Source of the DNA: Spirosoma panaciterrae DSM 21099
Lineage (GTDB): Bacteria > Bacteroidota > Bacteroidia > Cytophagales > Spirosomataceae
Assembly: GCF_000374025.1 (NCBI RefSeq)
Contig: NZ_KB893243.1
Location: forward strand, 186,001 to 250,000
Direction: 5' to 3'
Length of the DNA: 64,000 nt
The notes under the pieces are model-generated. The model did not search any database, was not told the DNA's origin, and worked only from the letters and a program-made list of their open reading frames with translations. Positions 1-7,955 of this stretch are shown here, in pieces; the stretch's first letter is position 1; the number at the start of each line of letters is the position of its first letter. The position numbers and the translations under genes were made by a program.

Positions 1-49
1 ATTCCGACCGGAGAGAGGAATGACAAAAAATCTAAAAACTAATAAGTAA

Positions 50-1498
50 ATGGCGAAAACCGAGGTGGATGCAGTGGTGGTAGGCTCAGGGCCCAATGGA
101 CTTAGTGCCGCTATTACGTTGCAGCGGGCTGGGCTGTCGGTACTTGTACTGGAAGCCAAAGAAACCATTGGGGGAGGCACACGCTCGGCCGAATTGACCC
201 TGCCCGGTTTTGTGCATGACATTTGCTCGGCGATTCACCCAATGGCTGTAGGCTCTCCCTTGTTTCAGCAGTTGCCGCTGGCCGAACATGGACTGGAGTT
301 TATTAATCCACCTGTGGCGGCTGCTCATCCATTTGACGATGGCACGGCTGCAGCCCTTCGGTATTCGCTGACCGAAACGGCACAATCACTTGGTGAAGAT
401 CGGGAAGCGTACCTAAAATTGATGGAGCCAATCGTTCGACACTGGCCGGGACTGGCGCCGGATGTATTGGGCCCCTTACGCTTTCCGAAACATCCTATCG
501 ATCTGGCTAGCTTTGGTCTGGATGCCCTGTTGCCTGCTACTCAACTGGTAAAGCGGTTCAAAACCAAAGAGGCCCGTGGATTGCTGGCCGGTATGGCCGC
601 CCATTCCATTCAGCCCCTCAGTAATCTGACAACGGCGGCCATTGCCCTGGTGCTGACAGCGGCTGGACATTTGTATAACTGGCCTATTCCGAAAGGAGGC
701 TCACAGGCCATTGCCAACGCACTGGCTTCCTATTTTCAATCGCTGGGCGGACGGATTGAAACGGGACGGCTGGTACGCTCGATGAAGGATATTCCACCGA
801 CACGGGTTGTCCTGTTCGATCTGACACCGAAACAGTTACTAGCCATTGCTGGCGATCGTCTGTCATCCCTGTATCGTCGGCAGTTGGAACATTACCGCTA
901 TGGCATGGGCGTTTTTAAGATCGACTGGGCGTTGGATGGTCCCATTCCTTTTACGGCTCCCGAATGTCGGCAGGCAGGTACGATACACATAGGCGGCACG
1001 TATGAACAGATTGCCCAGGCTGAGCAGGAAACGTCGGATGGGAAACATCCGGATCGACCGTTTATTCTGCTGGCCCAACAAAGTCAATTTGATGCCAGTC
1101 GGGCACCCGCTGGTAAACACACGGCCTGGGCATATTGTCATGTGCCGAACGGCTCGACCGTTGACCGGACGGAGGCCATTGAGAAACAGATTGAACGGTT
1201 TGCTCCCGGCTTTCGCGACCGGATTCTGGCGCGCCATACCATGAATACGGTGCAGATGGAAGGCTACAATCCCAACTACATCGGTGGCGATATCAACGGC
1301 GGCATTATCGACATCGGCCAGTTATATACCCGTCCGGTCATAACCTTATCGCCCTATAAAACCTCAACTCCCGGCATTTTTATCTGTTCATCGTCCACAC
1401 CGCCCGGTGGAGGTGTACATGGTATGTGTGGCTACCATGCTGCCCGCGTGGCCCTGCGTGAAGGCTTTGGAAAACCAGTACCGATTCATCTGACGTAG
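50..1498 (+). CDS. FAD-dependent oxidoreductase, phytoene desaturase-like
   Basis: A 482-residue protein of the COG1233 group (phytoene dehydrogenase and related). The N-terminal Rossmann dinucleotide site is GSGPNG at residues 12-17, followed by an acidic residue in LVLEA that should bind the FAD ribose and then the GGGTRS stretch typical of this family. The C-terminal FAD motif is seen as PPGGGVHGMCGY near residues 450-461. No signal peptide. No carotenoid genes (crtB, crtZ) are next to it, so a substrate cannot be named; the group also contains retinol saturase-like and uncharacterised desaturases. The gene stands alone: the next gene converges from the other strand. Its upstream context lies outside the window. 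Confidence 0.8.
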   Translation: MAKTEVDAVVVGSGPNGLSAAITLQRAGLSVLVLEAKETIGGGTRSAELTLPGFVHDICSAIHPMAVGSPLFQQLPLAEHGLEFINPPVAAAHPFDDGTAAALRYSLTETAQSLGEDREAYLKLMEPIVRHWPGLAPDVLGPLRFPKHPIDLASFGLDALLPATQLVKRFKTKEARGLLAGMAAHSIQPLSNLTTAAIALVLTAAGHLYNWPIPKGGSQAIANALASYFQSLGGRIETGRLVRSMKDIPPTRVVLFDLTPKQLLAIAGDRLSSLYRRQLEHYRYGMGVFKIDWALDGPIPFTAPECRQAGTIHIGGTYEQIAQAEQETSDGKHPDRPFILLAQQSQFDASRAPAGKHTAWAYCHVPNGSTVDRTEAIEKQIERFAPGFRDRILARHTMNTVQMEGYNPNYIGGDINGGIIDIGQLYTRPVITLSPYKTSTPGIFICSSSTPPGGGVHGMCGYHAARVALREGFGKPVPIHLT

Positions 1499-1687
1499 AC
1501 GCTTCGAATCGGCGACAAGCGTGGCATTCCAGTTGCGTACTTCTTTGCTGTTTTTACCCCGTATTGGTCTGAAAACGCACTTTTCTGATCGCTCAAACCT
1601 TCAACATTGGTATAACGCTGCTCATTGCGTACCTGCTTTTTTAAATCCTTGGGCGTGACAATACAGGTCAAACAACATCTCTCTTTA

Positions 1688-2728
1688 TCAAATCTGAGTG
1701 CTGAATCGATGGGGCTGTTTTAAGGCAAAATTGACCAATAGAATCAGCACCGGCACTTCGATGAGGGGGCCGATAACTGCCGCAAAGGCCGCCCCCGACT
1801 CGATCCCGAATACGGCGATGGCTACCGCAATGCCCAGTTCGAAATTGTTGCCTGCTGCTGTGAAGGCCAGCGAAGTGGCTTTGGCATAATCGGCCCCGGC
1901 TCGTTTCGAGAGATAAAAAGCCGAAAAGAACATGACAACAAAGTAAACCGTAAGCGGAAGAGCAATACGCAATACATCCAGTGGAATCGATACGATGAGT
2001 TGTCCTTTCAGACTGAACATGACCACAATCGTGAATAAGAGTGCGACGAGGGTAATGGGACTGATGGCCGGTAAAAACGTCTGTTCGTACCAGCTTCGGC
2101 CAACTACCCGTGTGAGGATGATTCTTGAGAGTAGCCCTACCAGAAACGGAATCCCTAAATAGATGAATACACTGCTCGCAACATCACGGATGGCGATGTG
2201 AACCTCGTAACCTTGCAGGCCAAACAAAGGCGGTAAAATCGTAATAAAAAACCAGGCATAGACCGGATAGAAGAATACCTGAAAAATACTATTGAAGGCC
2301 ACCAGTCCGGCAGCATACAACCGATCGCCACCTGCCAAATCGTTCCAGACAATCACCATTGCAATGCAACGGGCAATACCGATCATGATGAGGCCGGTCA
2401 TGTACTCGGGCTTATCGGGTAAAAAAATGACGGCTAAACCAAACATCAGCAACGGGCCAATAATCCAGTTTTGCAGCAGGGAAAGCGCTACTAGTTTCGT
2501 ATTGGCAAACACGGCAGGTAATTCTTCAAACTTTACTTTCGCTAGCGGTGGATACATCATCAGGATCAGGCCAATGGCCAGGGGCACATTGGTAGTGCCC
2601 GCATTGAACTGATTGATAAATACCGGCGATTGCGGAAAAAAATAGCCAATGCCTACACCTGTCAGCATCGCCATGAAAATCCATAGCGTTAGAAAACGGT
2701 CCAGAAATGAAAGCCGTGACGCACTCAT
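1688..2728 (-). CDS. arsB: ACR3-family arsenite efflux permease
   Basis: Inner-membrane arsenite exporter of the ACR3 type, about ten transmembrane helices. The hallmark motif with the conserved Cys is visible as [12 protein letters not shown], and a later helix carries the conserved Glu in [11 protein letters not shown]. The frame is open to 2779, but the ATG at 2728 overlaps the TGA of the upstream arsN2 gene (ATGA) and gives a normal 346-residue protein, so I choose that start. It is the last gene of the arsR-arsM-arsC-arsN2-acr3 operon. Together with ArsC it exports the arsenite formed from arsenate. It is not a member of the unrelated ArsB/Ion transporter family despite the commonly used symbol. 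Confidence 0.9.
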   Translation of the reverse strand: MSASRLSFLDRFLTLWIFMAMLTGVGIGYFFPQSPVFINQFNAGTTNVPLAIGLILMMYPPLAKVKFEELPAVFANTKLVALSLLQNWIIGPLLMFGLAVIFLPDKPEYMTGLIMIGIARCIAMVIVWNDLAGGDRLYAAGLVAFNSIFQVFFYPVYAWFFITILPPLFGLQGYEVHIAIRDVASSVFIYLGIPFLVGLLSRIILTRVVGRSWYEQTFLPAISPITLVALLFTIVVMFSLKGQLIVSIPLDVLRIALPLTVYFVVMFFSAFYLSKRAGADYAKATSLAFTAAGNNFELGIAVAIAVFGIESGAAFAAVIGPLIEVPVLILLVNFALKQPHRFSTQI

Positions 2729-3174
2729 GCCGATTGGGTGTTTAACGAGCATTTCATTACAATCGCCGACGACGGACAAAGGCCACTGAATTGCTGAGTC
2801 TGCTGAATCGGGTCGGGTACTTGTTCACGACTCACGGGTGCAAAGCCGAAACGGGTAAAATAGCCATCGGCGGTGGTAGTAATCAGGTAAAGATCGCGCA
2901 AATGAATGGCCTGAGCGGCTTCTAATAAGCGGCCGATCAGCTGGGCCGCGATGCCTTTACCCTGCTGATTGGGGGCAACCGCTACCGAACGCAATAAGCC
3001 AACCGAACCAAAAGTTTCCAGGCCCGCAACGCCAACCGGAGTAGCGTCTTCTTTGGCAATCACAAAATTGGGTAGGTCGTCCGGTAAATCCTGCGTGAGC
3101 AAATCAACTTGCTCTAAAAGACTCACGACGGCGGCTTTGTCGTGGGGCTGAGCGCTTTCGATAGAGAGTGCCAT
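2725..3174 (-). CDS. arsN2: GNAT acetyltransferase, arsenic-resistance ArsN2 type
   Basis: A 149-residue GNAT-fold acetyltransferase. The acetyl-CoA pyrophosphate loop is seen as [11 protein letters not shown] (Q/RxxGxG/A pattern), preceded by the LLRSVAV strand; the C-terminal part has the [13 protein letters not shown] and [10 protein letters not shown] blocks I associate with ArsN2. I use the ATG at 3174, ten bases after the arsC stop; the longer frame to 3210 would run into arsC. Its stop overlaps the ATG of the arsenite permease, implying translational coupling. ArsN1 relatives acetylate arsinothricin or phosphinothricin; the substrate of ArsN2 is not established, so only a role in arsenic resistance is inferred from context. 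Confidence 0.82.
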   Translation of the reverse strand: MALSIESAQPHDKAAVVSLLEQVDLLTQDLPDDLPNFVIAKEDATPVGVAGLETFGSVGLLRSVAVAPNQQGKGIAAQLIGRLLEAAQAIHLRDLYLITTTADGYFTRFGFAPVSREQVPDPIQQTQQFSGLCPSSAIVMKCSLNTQSA

Positions 3175-3184
3175 AAGGAATGGA

Positions 3185-3601
3185 TTAGTTGTCAGACAAT
3201 CTGGCGTCAATGAATTCTTTGGAGAAAAGTTTGATCTGATCGCGTACCTGACGGAATGAAGTCAGTGCATCGACACCAGGCTGATGGCCGGGGTCAGGGA
3301 AACTATGATGGATCATCTCCGCACTCGAGGGGAAAAACGGGCATTGCTCACGGGCATTGTCACAAACCGTAATCACATACTCGAATGGAATGGCCGTGTA
3401 TTCATCAACATGGTTGGAGGTATGGTGCGAAATGTCGATACCGTCTTCGGCCATAACCTGGATCGATAGGGGATTGACACCGTGAGGGGCTACACCGGCA
3501 CTATAGACGTCGGCCCGATCACCCGCAAAGAATTGTAAATACCCTTCTGCCATTTGCGAGCGGGCAGAATTGCCTGTACAGAGTACCAGGATGCGTGTCA
3601 T
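3185..3601 (-). CDS. arsC: Arsenate reductase, thioredoxin-coupled (LMW-PTPase fold)
   Basis: Reduces arsenate to arsenite in the cytoplasm. The 138-residue protein begins with the phosphatase loop CTGNSARS (Cys8, Arg14) and has the second and third redox cysteines at Cys80 and Cys87, matching the Cys10/Cys82/Cys89 triad of the Staphylococcus thioredoxin-linked enzyme. This separates it from the glutaredoxin-linked type. The frame continues upstream into arsM but the ATG at 3601 starts directly at the family's first beta strand (MTRILVLC). It follows arsM by 25 bases and precedes arsN2 by 10, in one operon. Confidence 0.92.
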   Translation of the reverse strand: MTRILVLCTGNSARSQMAEGYLQFFAGDRADVYSAGVAPHGVNPLSIQVMAEDGIDISHHTSNHVDEYTAIPFEYVITVCDNAREQCPFFPSSAEMIHHSFPDPGHQPGVDALTSFRQVRDQIKLFSKEFIDARLSDN

Positions 3602-3626
3602 AATACGAATGGGTTTGGGTTTATGG

Positions 3627-4517
3627 TTAATTACAGCAATCTGGCCCACAACAATTGGTAGCCGCTGGTTTGCTATCGGCAATACGAACGGGTTTGCGGG
3701 CAAAAACGGTAACGCTATAAATGCCCTTTTCCTGCTGGCGATAGACCGTGATTTCCTCGTTGGTCAGGTAGTTTTGCAGCACCGAATCGGGCAGATTGAT
3801 TTCCCGTTCTTTCTGTACCTGAATGTTGGTAAAGCCACTGTCTTTGACGAGTTGCAGATAGGCATCTTTCTGGATAGCCCCCGATACGCAGCCCACATAC
3901 AGTTCGGCATCCTGCTGTAAGCCTTGTGGCAGATCGCCTTTCAGGACAATGTCGGAAATGCTGAAATGGCCACCGGGTTTTAAAATACGGAAGGTTTCCG
4001 AAAAGGCCTTTTGTTTATCGGGTACCAGATTCATAACGCAATTACTTACGACTACATCGGCCAGATTTTCGGGCAAAGGCATGTCTTCAATATCCCCGTA
4101 AACGAACTCAACATTGGTGTAGCCCAGCGCTTTGGCATTTTTACGAGCCCGGTCAATCATGGCCGGAGTCATATCCAGACCAATTACCCGGCCTGCTTCG
4201 CCCGTTTCAGCACGCGCCACAAAACAATCATTACCTGCACCTGATCCGAGATCAACTACCGTGTCGCCGGGTTTGATGCGGGCAAGCTGAGTCGGTAAAC
4301 CACAGCCTAAACCCAGGTCAGCATCGGCCACATAGCCATTCAGTTCCCTATAGTCCTGAGCCATGGCAATCGGTACGTTGGCTCCTCCGTCAAGTTCCGG
4401 TCTGGATGGCTCACAGCAGGAGGTGGGGCCACAACCACAGCCATCCGATGCAGGTTGTTCAGCAATAGCGCCGTATTTCTGACGTACTACTTCTTTAATT
4501 TGTTCGGCAGTTTCCAT
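3627..4517 (-). CDS. arsM: Arsenite S-adenosylmethionine methyltransferase
   Basis: Methylates trivalent arsenic using SAM. The 296-residue protein has the SAM motif VDLGSGAGND at 88-97 and three cysteines in the positions expected for arsenic binding: Cys72 (GLGCGLP), Cys160 (SNCVMNL) and Cys210 (VGCVSGA). A Cys-rich N-terminal patch (CGCGPTSCC, 27-35) may supply the fourth conserved Cys. The C-terminus ends in a second Cys cluster, CCGPDCC at 289-295, which is not part of the methyltransferase fold and could be a metal-binding tail. Second gene of the ars operon, with an operator-like sequence in the gap to arsR. Confidence 0.92.
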   Translation of the reverse strand: METAEQIKEVVRQKYGAIAEQPASDGCGCGPTSCCEPSRPELDGGANVPIAMAQDYRELNGYVADADLGLGCGLPTQLARIKPGDTVVDLGSGAGNDCFVARAETGEAGRVIGLDMTPAMIDRARKNAKALGYTNVEFVYGDIEDMPLPENLADVVVSNCVMNLVPDKQKAFSETFRILKPGGHFSISDIVLKGDLPQGLQQDAELYVGCVSGAIQKDAYLQLVKDSGFTNIQVQKEREINLPDSVLQNYLTNEEITVYRQQEKGIYSVTVFARKPVRIADSKPAATNCCGPDCCN

Positions 4518-4533
4518 AGTATTTGATCGGTTT

Positions 4534-4549
4534 AATGTAATATTACGAT
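4534..4549 (-). promoter_or_regulatory. Second ArsR operator-like site upstream of arsM
   Basis: The 11-base word AATATTACGAT at 4539-4549 is identical to the core of the palindrome upstream of arsR. Here a perfect 10-base palindrome GTAATATTAC (4537-4546) is kept but the left outer arm is lost. It lies 20-32 bases before the arsM start. That ArsR binds it is inferred from position and word sharing only. Confidence 0.45.
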
Positions 4550-4577
4550 TGGTATATTCAAAAAAATAGCCATTGGC

Positions 4578-4910
4578 TTAGCAGCAACCCGTAGTAGTTA
4601 CTGCAAACGTATCCAACAGCGACCCAAAGGCTTGCCGGGCTTCTTCCCATACGGTTTCATTGATGCAGTAGCAAACGCGGGGCGGATTGATGTCGCCCTG
4701 AATGATGCCAATGCGTTTCAACTCCTTCAAATGCTGGGAAACAGTTGCCTGTGCCAACGGCAATTCATCAACTAAATCGCCACAGACGCAGGCTTTTTTC
4801 TGCGCCAGCAATTGCAGAATAGCTACCCGTGCTGGATGAGCAAAAGCTTTGGCTAAATCGGCCAGCCTATTTTGCTGTTCGGTAAATATTTCGGTTTTCG
4901 TGACGCCCAT
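4578..4910 (-). CDS. arsR: Arsenic-responsive ArsR/SmtB-family repressor
   Basis: A 110-residue winged-helix repressor. The recognition helix reads [14 protein letters not shown], and the metalloid site is the CVC pair (Cys41, Cys43) in KKACVCGDL, equivalent to the CVCDL motif of classical ArsR. Two further cysteines form the C-terminus (Cys109-Cys110) and one lies in VCYC, so additional thiol ligands are possible. First gene of the minus-strand ars operon; release of the repressor on As(III) binding should derepress arsM, arsC, arsN2 and the permease. A palindrome sits just upstream of its start. Confidence 0.9.
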   Translation of the reverse strand: MGVTKTEIFTEQQNRLADLAKAFAHPARVAILQLLAQKKACVCGDLVDELPLAQATVSQHLKELKRIGIIQGDINPPRVCYCINETVWEEARQAFGSLLDTFAVTTTGCC

Positions 4911-4936
4911 GGCACAAAGGTAATCGTAAATACATT

Positions 4937-4954
4937 CATCGCAATATTACGATG
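4937..4954. promoter_or_regulatory. Candidate ArsR operator upstream of arsR
   Basis: CATCGCAATATTACGATG is an 18-base palindrome with one mismatched pair, lying 27-44 bases before the arsR ATG (4910, minus strand). The same AATATTACGAT core recurs before arsM. Position, symmetry and repetition suit an autoregulatory ArsR operator; binding is inferred. Confidence 0.55.
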
Positions 4955-5035
4955 TATTTTTGAGGATTTTTTTACTATTCATAAAACCAGCCTATCGGAT
5001 TACGGGCTGAGAACCTGATTAGGTAGTGCAAATAA

Positions 5036-5067
5036 AAAACGCAGCTACATTCGCGTAGCTGCGTTTT
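5036..5067 (-). terminator. Rho-independent terminator of the 106-residue protein gene
   Basis: A perfect 13-base-pair stem (AAAACGCAGCTAC / GTAGCTGCGTTTT) with a 6-base loop. Read on the minus strand it is followed by an uninterrupted T-run and lies 65 bases past the stop of the gene ending at 5132, separating it from the ars operon. Confidence 0.85.
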
Positions 5068-5131
5068 GACGCGTACTGCCAGGTAGCAGTTACGTACAGA
5101 AGAACAGAACAACTTTATGAGCTAACCTGCG

Positions 5132-5452
5132 CTAATCAACGCCATCGGCTTTTTTCGTCCGATCTTTAGCGGCTGCTTTTAGTTCTTTTGCCTCGCTTTT
5201 CAGTTCTTTCTTATGAGCATGTTTCATTTTTCGATCGGCTTTGGCTTTACGGGTATGTGCGTCAGAAACCCCGGCTATTTCCAGCCCTTTGCCTGTAGCG
5301 GCATTGGAACGAAGCTCGTTGGCTTTAGCCGCTTTCTTTTCAGCTTTCTGTTCTTTTTTTTCTGCCTTAGCTTCCTGAACGGCCTGGCCGAAACTGGTTT
5401 GGGTTAGGGTGAGCATAGCTACCACCGACGCCCCTAAGATGATCTTGTTCAT
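5132..5452 (-). CDS. Small secreted Lys/Ala/Glu-rich protein
   Basis: A 106-residue protein of unknown function. Residues 1-23 form a signal peptide (Lys near the start, hydrophobic core, cleavage near SFGQA). The mature part is almost entirely Lys, Ala and Glu (EKKEQKAEKKAAKA and KELKSEAKELKAAAKD), interrupted by a short more ordered segment around GKGLEIAGVSDAHTRKA. It should be highly charged and helical or disordered in the periplasm. Single gene with its own terminator. I recognise no family. Confidence 0.65.
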   Translation of the reverse strand: MNKIILGASVVAMLTLTQTSFGQAVQEAKAEKKEQKAEKKAAKANELRSNAATGKGLEIAGVSDAHTRKAKADRKMKHAHKKELKSEAKELKAAAKDRTKKADGVD

Positions 5453-5533
5453 AACGTTTTTTGTTTTAGTGAAAGGTACTCTTATTGATTAATTTTACTT
5501 AACTAGAACTACTCATTATTGTTGGGTTTGGCC

Positions 5534-7024
5534 CTAGCCATCTTTTCGAATGCCCAAATAAAATCCCATCGAATTGGCGTATAAATCGCCTATATCGCTC
5601 GCAACAGAAGCTCGGGCGGTCACACCTTTCAAAATAACCACTGGGGAGGCCAGGGTCAGCAGCGAAGAAAATTGGTGAACTGGATTGGGGAACGGTTGCT
5701 CATAGGTCCCCAGATTTTCGCTGTACGATGCTTTAAACTGGAAGGAGAGGAAGTCAAGCACTTGCCCCGAAATGCCCATATGCATCACCGCCACCCGATT
5801 ATTGTTGGTGAATCCATATTGGGGCAATTCGCTTCGGCTAGCCGGAGAGGGGCTGATGAAGGGCGTGCCAATCGTTTTTCCATAGCGCGACCAGCCATCC
5901 TGATATTGTGAGTGGTTGAAATAATTATCACGGCCTCGTTGGGCGGAGCTTTCTAAAAACAAGGAACCACCCTGGCTTTGTGTGTAGAGATATTCAAGCA
6001 GTACGTCCTGAATGTGGAACCCTGACGGATTGCGGGGACGCCGATTGCGGATACGCAGACCATTGAGACCATCCTGAATATTGGTTAAATAGAACAGAGA
6101 GCCATCTTCGTAGATGTTCTGTCGATAAGCGAATAAGGAGAAAGAGCTACCAATGTATTCAAACCCAATATCTACTGTACCCAGATGATTTCCAATTCGA
6201 TTCTCGTGATCAAAATGACTTACCCGGTTGGTATCGATATTCGTTCGATTGCCTAGGGGGAGCGCCAGTACCATATTGATGTAGTCGCTAAATTGGTTGG
6301 GAAGCTGATTATTTTTGATTGTCGAGTTATTCGTCAAACGGTTCGTCCGCCCGCCCCACATCACCTGGTGGTTGATTCCCGCGTAGAATTTTACCCGCCA
6401 ATTGGGCTTACCCAATCGTGCGTACAGGGCTTTCTGATGGAGCATGGCATTATCGACAAATCGACCCGATTCAAACCAGCCATGTGCATAAAACCCCTTG
6501 AAGCCAATGAGCCCGTTTCGGGGTAGGTAGTCGGGTACTGCAAACTGTACTTTGGTCAAGGGTAAGGCATTGCCCGACCACGCATACGATCCAGAGCTTA
6601 GCGTTGAGTCGACCAGACCTACAATTTCCCGTCTTCGTCCTGCCCATACTTCTACGTTTTGTCCTAGTCGGAGTTTCAGATAAGCTTCAGGAATAAGGAG
6701 TTGATACGTATGGCCTGCATTAAAAACGGCCTGCATCCCCCAGCCGATAGCTATTTTGCGTTTAATGGATTTCAGACTGTCGGTATGTGACTTACTTACA
6801 CGGTAATCCTGTTGTACGGATTGCCGAATGGTCAAAAACGGACTTTCGTCCGGTACAATACCGTATTGGTTAGTACGCAGCCAGAAAGGGGTAATGGAGG
6901 AAGAGGCCGCATAGGAACCGACTTCGGTTTGATAACGGACTTCTCGTCGACCCTGGCCCCAACTGGTAGCACAGCAGGTAAGAAAAAATACCAAAAACAG
7001 AACACACGTAAAAGGTTTAGTCAT
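5534..7024 (-). CDS. Capsule assembly Wzi-family outer-membrane protein
   Basis: A 496-residue outer-membrane beta-barrel of the capsule assembly Wzi family, thought to help anchor surface polysaccharide. A signal peptide ends near SWGQG (residue 24). The body has features I associate with Bacteroidota members: SITPFWLRTNQYG near the mature N-terminus, FYAGINHQVMWGG in the middle, DNYFNHSQYQDGWS and the late NNRVAVMHMG strand. The window holds a second, clearly related copy at 13902-15401 sharing these blocks. It probably follows the small gene at 7150-7497, with a stem-loop between them. Confidence 0.82.
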   Translation of the reverse strand: MTKPFTCVLFLVFFLTCCATSWGQGRREVRYQTEVGSYAASSSITPFWLRTNQYGIVPDESPFLTIRQSVQQDYRVSKSHTDSLKSIKRKIAIGWGMQAVFNAGHTYQLLIPEAYLKLRLGQNVEVWAGRRREIVGLVDSTLSSGSYAWSGNALPLTKVQFAVPDYLPRNGLIGFKGFYAHGWFESGRFVDNAMLHQKALYARLGKPNWRVKFYAGINHQVMWGGRTNRLTNNSTIKNNQLPNQFSDYINMVLALPLGNRTNIDTNRVSHFDHENRIGNHLGTVDIGFEYIGSSFSLFAYRQNIYEDGSLFYLTNIQDGLNGLRIRNRRPRNPSGFHIQDVLLEYLYTQSQGGSLFLESSAQRGRDNYFNHSQYQDGWSRYGKTIGTPFISPSPASRSELPQYGFTNNNRVAVMHMGISGQVLDFLSFQFKASYSENLGTYEQPFPNPVHQFSSLLTLASPVVILKGVTARASVASDIGDLYANSMGFYLGIRKDG

Positions 7025-7048
7025 AACGGGAGTGTCAATAGGGTAAAC

Positions 7049-7077
7049 GTTGGCGCTGAAGACTCTTCAGCGCCAAC
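7049..7077. repeat. Perfect stem-loop before the Wzi gene
   Basis: Arms GTTGGCGCTGAAGA and TCTTCAGCGCCAAC pair perfectly over 14 bases around a single central base, 25 bases upstream of the minus-strand Wzi start at 7024. There is no T-run on either side, so this is either a weak terminator of the upstream small gene or a 5'-leader structure of the Wzi mRNA. Confidence 0.6.
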
Positions 7078-7083
7078 TGGATT

Positions 7084-7111
7084 GTGAATGGTGAAATGTG
7101 AATGGTGAAAG
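7084..7111. repeat. 14-bp tandem repeat in intergenic spacer
   Basis: Two head-to-tail copies of GTGAATGGTGAAAT/G (13 of 14 identical) lie between the Wzi gene and the small gene at 7150. One strand is free of C. It belongs to the set of short purine-rich periodic words seen in other spacers of this window, but here no clear inverted partner is present. Confidence 0.7.
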
Positions 7112-7149
7112 TGGAAAGCAAAGTGCGTGAACCGCTTAGTGCGGACGAG

Positions 7150-7497
7150 CTACTTAGATCGGTAAGGCCGACTGCTCAGGCCTGCTTCGCGCTCAAATCT
7201 GGGGCGCGTCAGTAGTTTTCCGAACCAGCCTGTCGATGAACGTTTCCCCCTTACCGGGGCGACATTTCTTGCTGGATAGACAGGCGTTTGTAGGTCTTTT
7301 AATTTAGGGTGGATAAACCGGAAAGCTACGTAACAATAGGCGATGATAACCCCCGATTCCACGATTGTTTCCAAAGGTTCGCGTTCATATCGCCCATATT
7401 TCATATCCTGGTACCAGTCGATCAGTAGCCAGCAATAGCCCATAAAACCGAGTAGTCCAGCCAGCATACTACTCATCATCAAAAAGGACTTTCTCAT
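7150..7497 (-). CDS. Small membrane protein of unknown function
   Basis: A 115-residue protein with two likely membrane segments: residues about 8-26 (MSSMLAGLLGFMGYCWLLI) and about 45-62 (ESGVIIAYCYVAFRFIHP), then a basic cytoplasmic-looking tail rich in Arg and Lys. I do not recognise a family. It lies 33 bases downstream of the LytTR regulator gene on the same strand and may be co-transcribed with it, which would link the two. Confidence 0.55.
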   Translation of the reverse strand: MRKSFLMMSSMLAGLLGFMGYCWLLIDWYQDMKYGRYEREPLETIVESGVIIAYCYVAFRFIHPKLKDLQTPVYPARNVAPVRGKRSSTGWFGKLLTRPRFEREAGLSSRPYRSK

Positions 7498-7529
7498 GAT
7501 AAGGTTGATTTATGATTATGCGTTATTCA

Positions 7530-7928
7530 CTAGGCCAGTTTAGATCGGTGATGCTTGAGCTTTAGCAGAACCGGATCAATGCGACGACGGGATACTCTTA
7601 CCGTCTGCTGGTTCGGCAGGTTCACTTCCAGCGTGGTTGAGTTGGCGTAATTATAGGTTTGGACGAAGCTGGGATTGATCAGGTCAGACTTATGAACCCG
7701 CACAAAATCGGGTAGCATCTCCTCAAACCATTTGAGATTTTTAGCAATCAGCATGGGCCTGCTGGAGGCCTGTAGGTGAAGCCAGGTGTAATTGCTCTCG
7801 CCCTGTAAACGAACAATTGTGTTTAGCAAAAAAGGATCTGAATAACCGGGTACTTTAATCGAATGGGCAATCGGCTTAGCTGCAGTGATCATAGCGTGAG
7901 TAGTTAGTAGTAAATCTTGACGGACCAT
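7530..7928 (-). CDS. Stand-alone LytTR DNA-binding regulator
   Basis: A 132-residue protein that is almost only a LytTR domain; there is no receiver domain. The family core is visible: VRLQGESNYTWLHL (strand with the conserved Asn-Tyr-Thr), then ARNLKWFEEMLP-like helix, FVRVHKSDLIN and the C-terminal VRVSRRR. The longest frame begins with TTG at 7955; I prefer the ATG at 7928. It resembles the LytTR protein at 59943-60347. Orphan LytTR regulators are common in Bacteroidota; the kinase partner, if any, is unknown. A LytS-type kinase occurs at 40335 but is not linked. Confidence 0.8.
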   Translation of the reverse strand: MVRQDLLLTTHAMITAAKPIAHSIKVPGYSDPFLLNTIVRLQGESNYTWLHLQASSRPMLIAKNLKWFEEMLPDFVRVHKSDLINPSFVQTYNYANSTTLEVNLPNQQTVRVSRRRIDPVLLKLKHHRSKLA

Positions 7929-7955
7929 TTCTGTGCGAAATGATTCCTGATCCAA

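Noticed and set aside
50-1498. Carotenoid biosynthesis cluster around the desaturase-like protein
   Set aside because: No crtB, crtY or crtZ-like gene is next to it on the visible side, so the desaturase-like name is kept generic.
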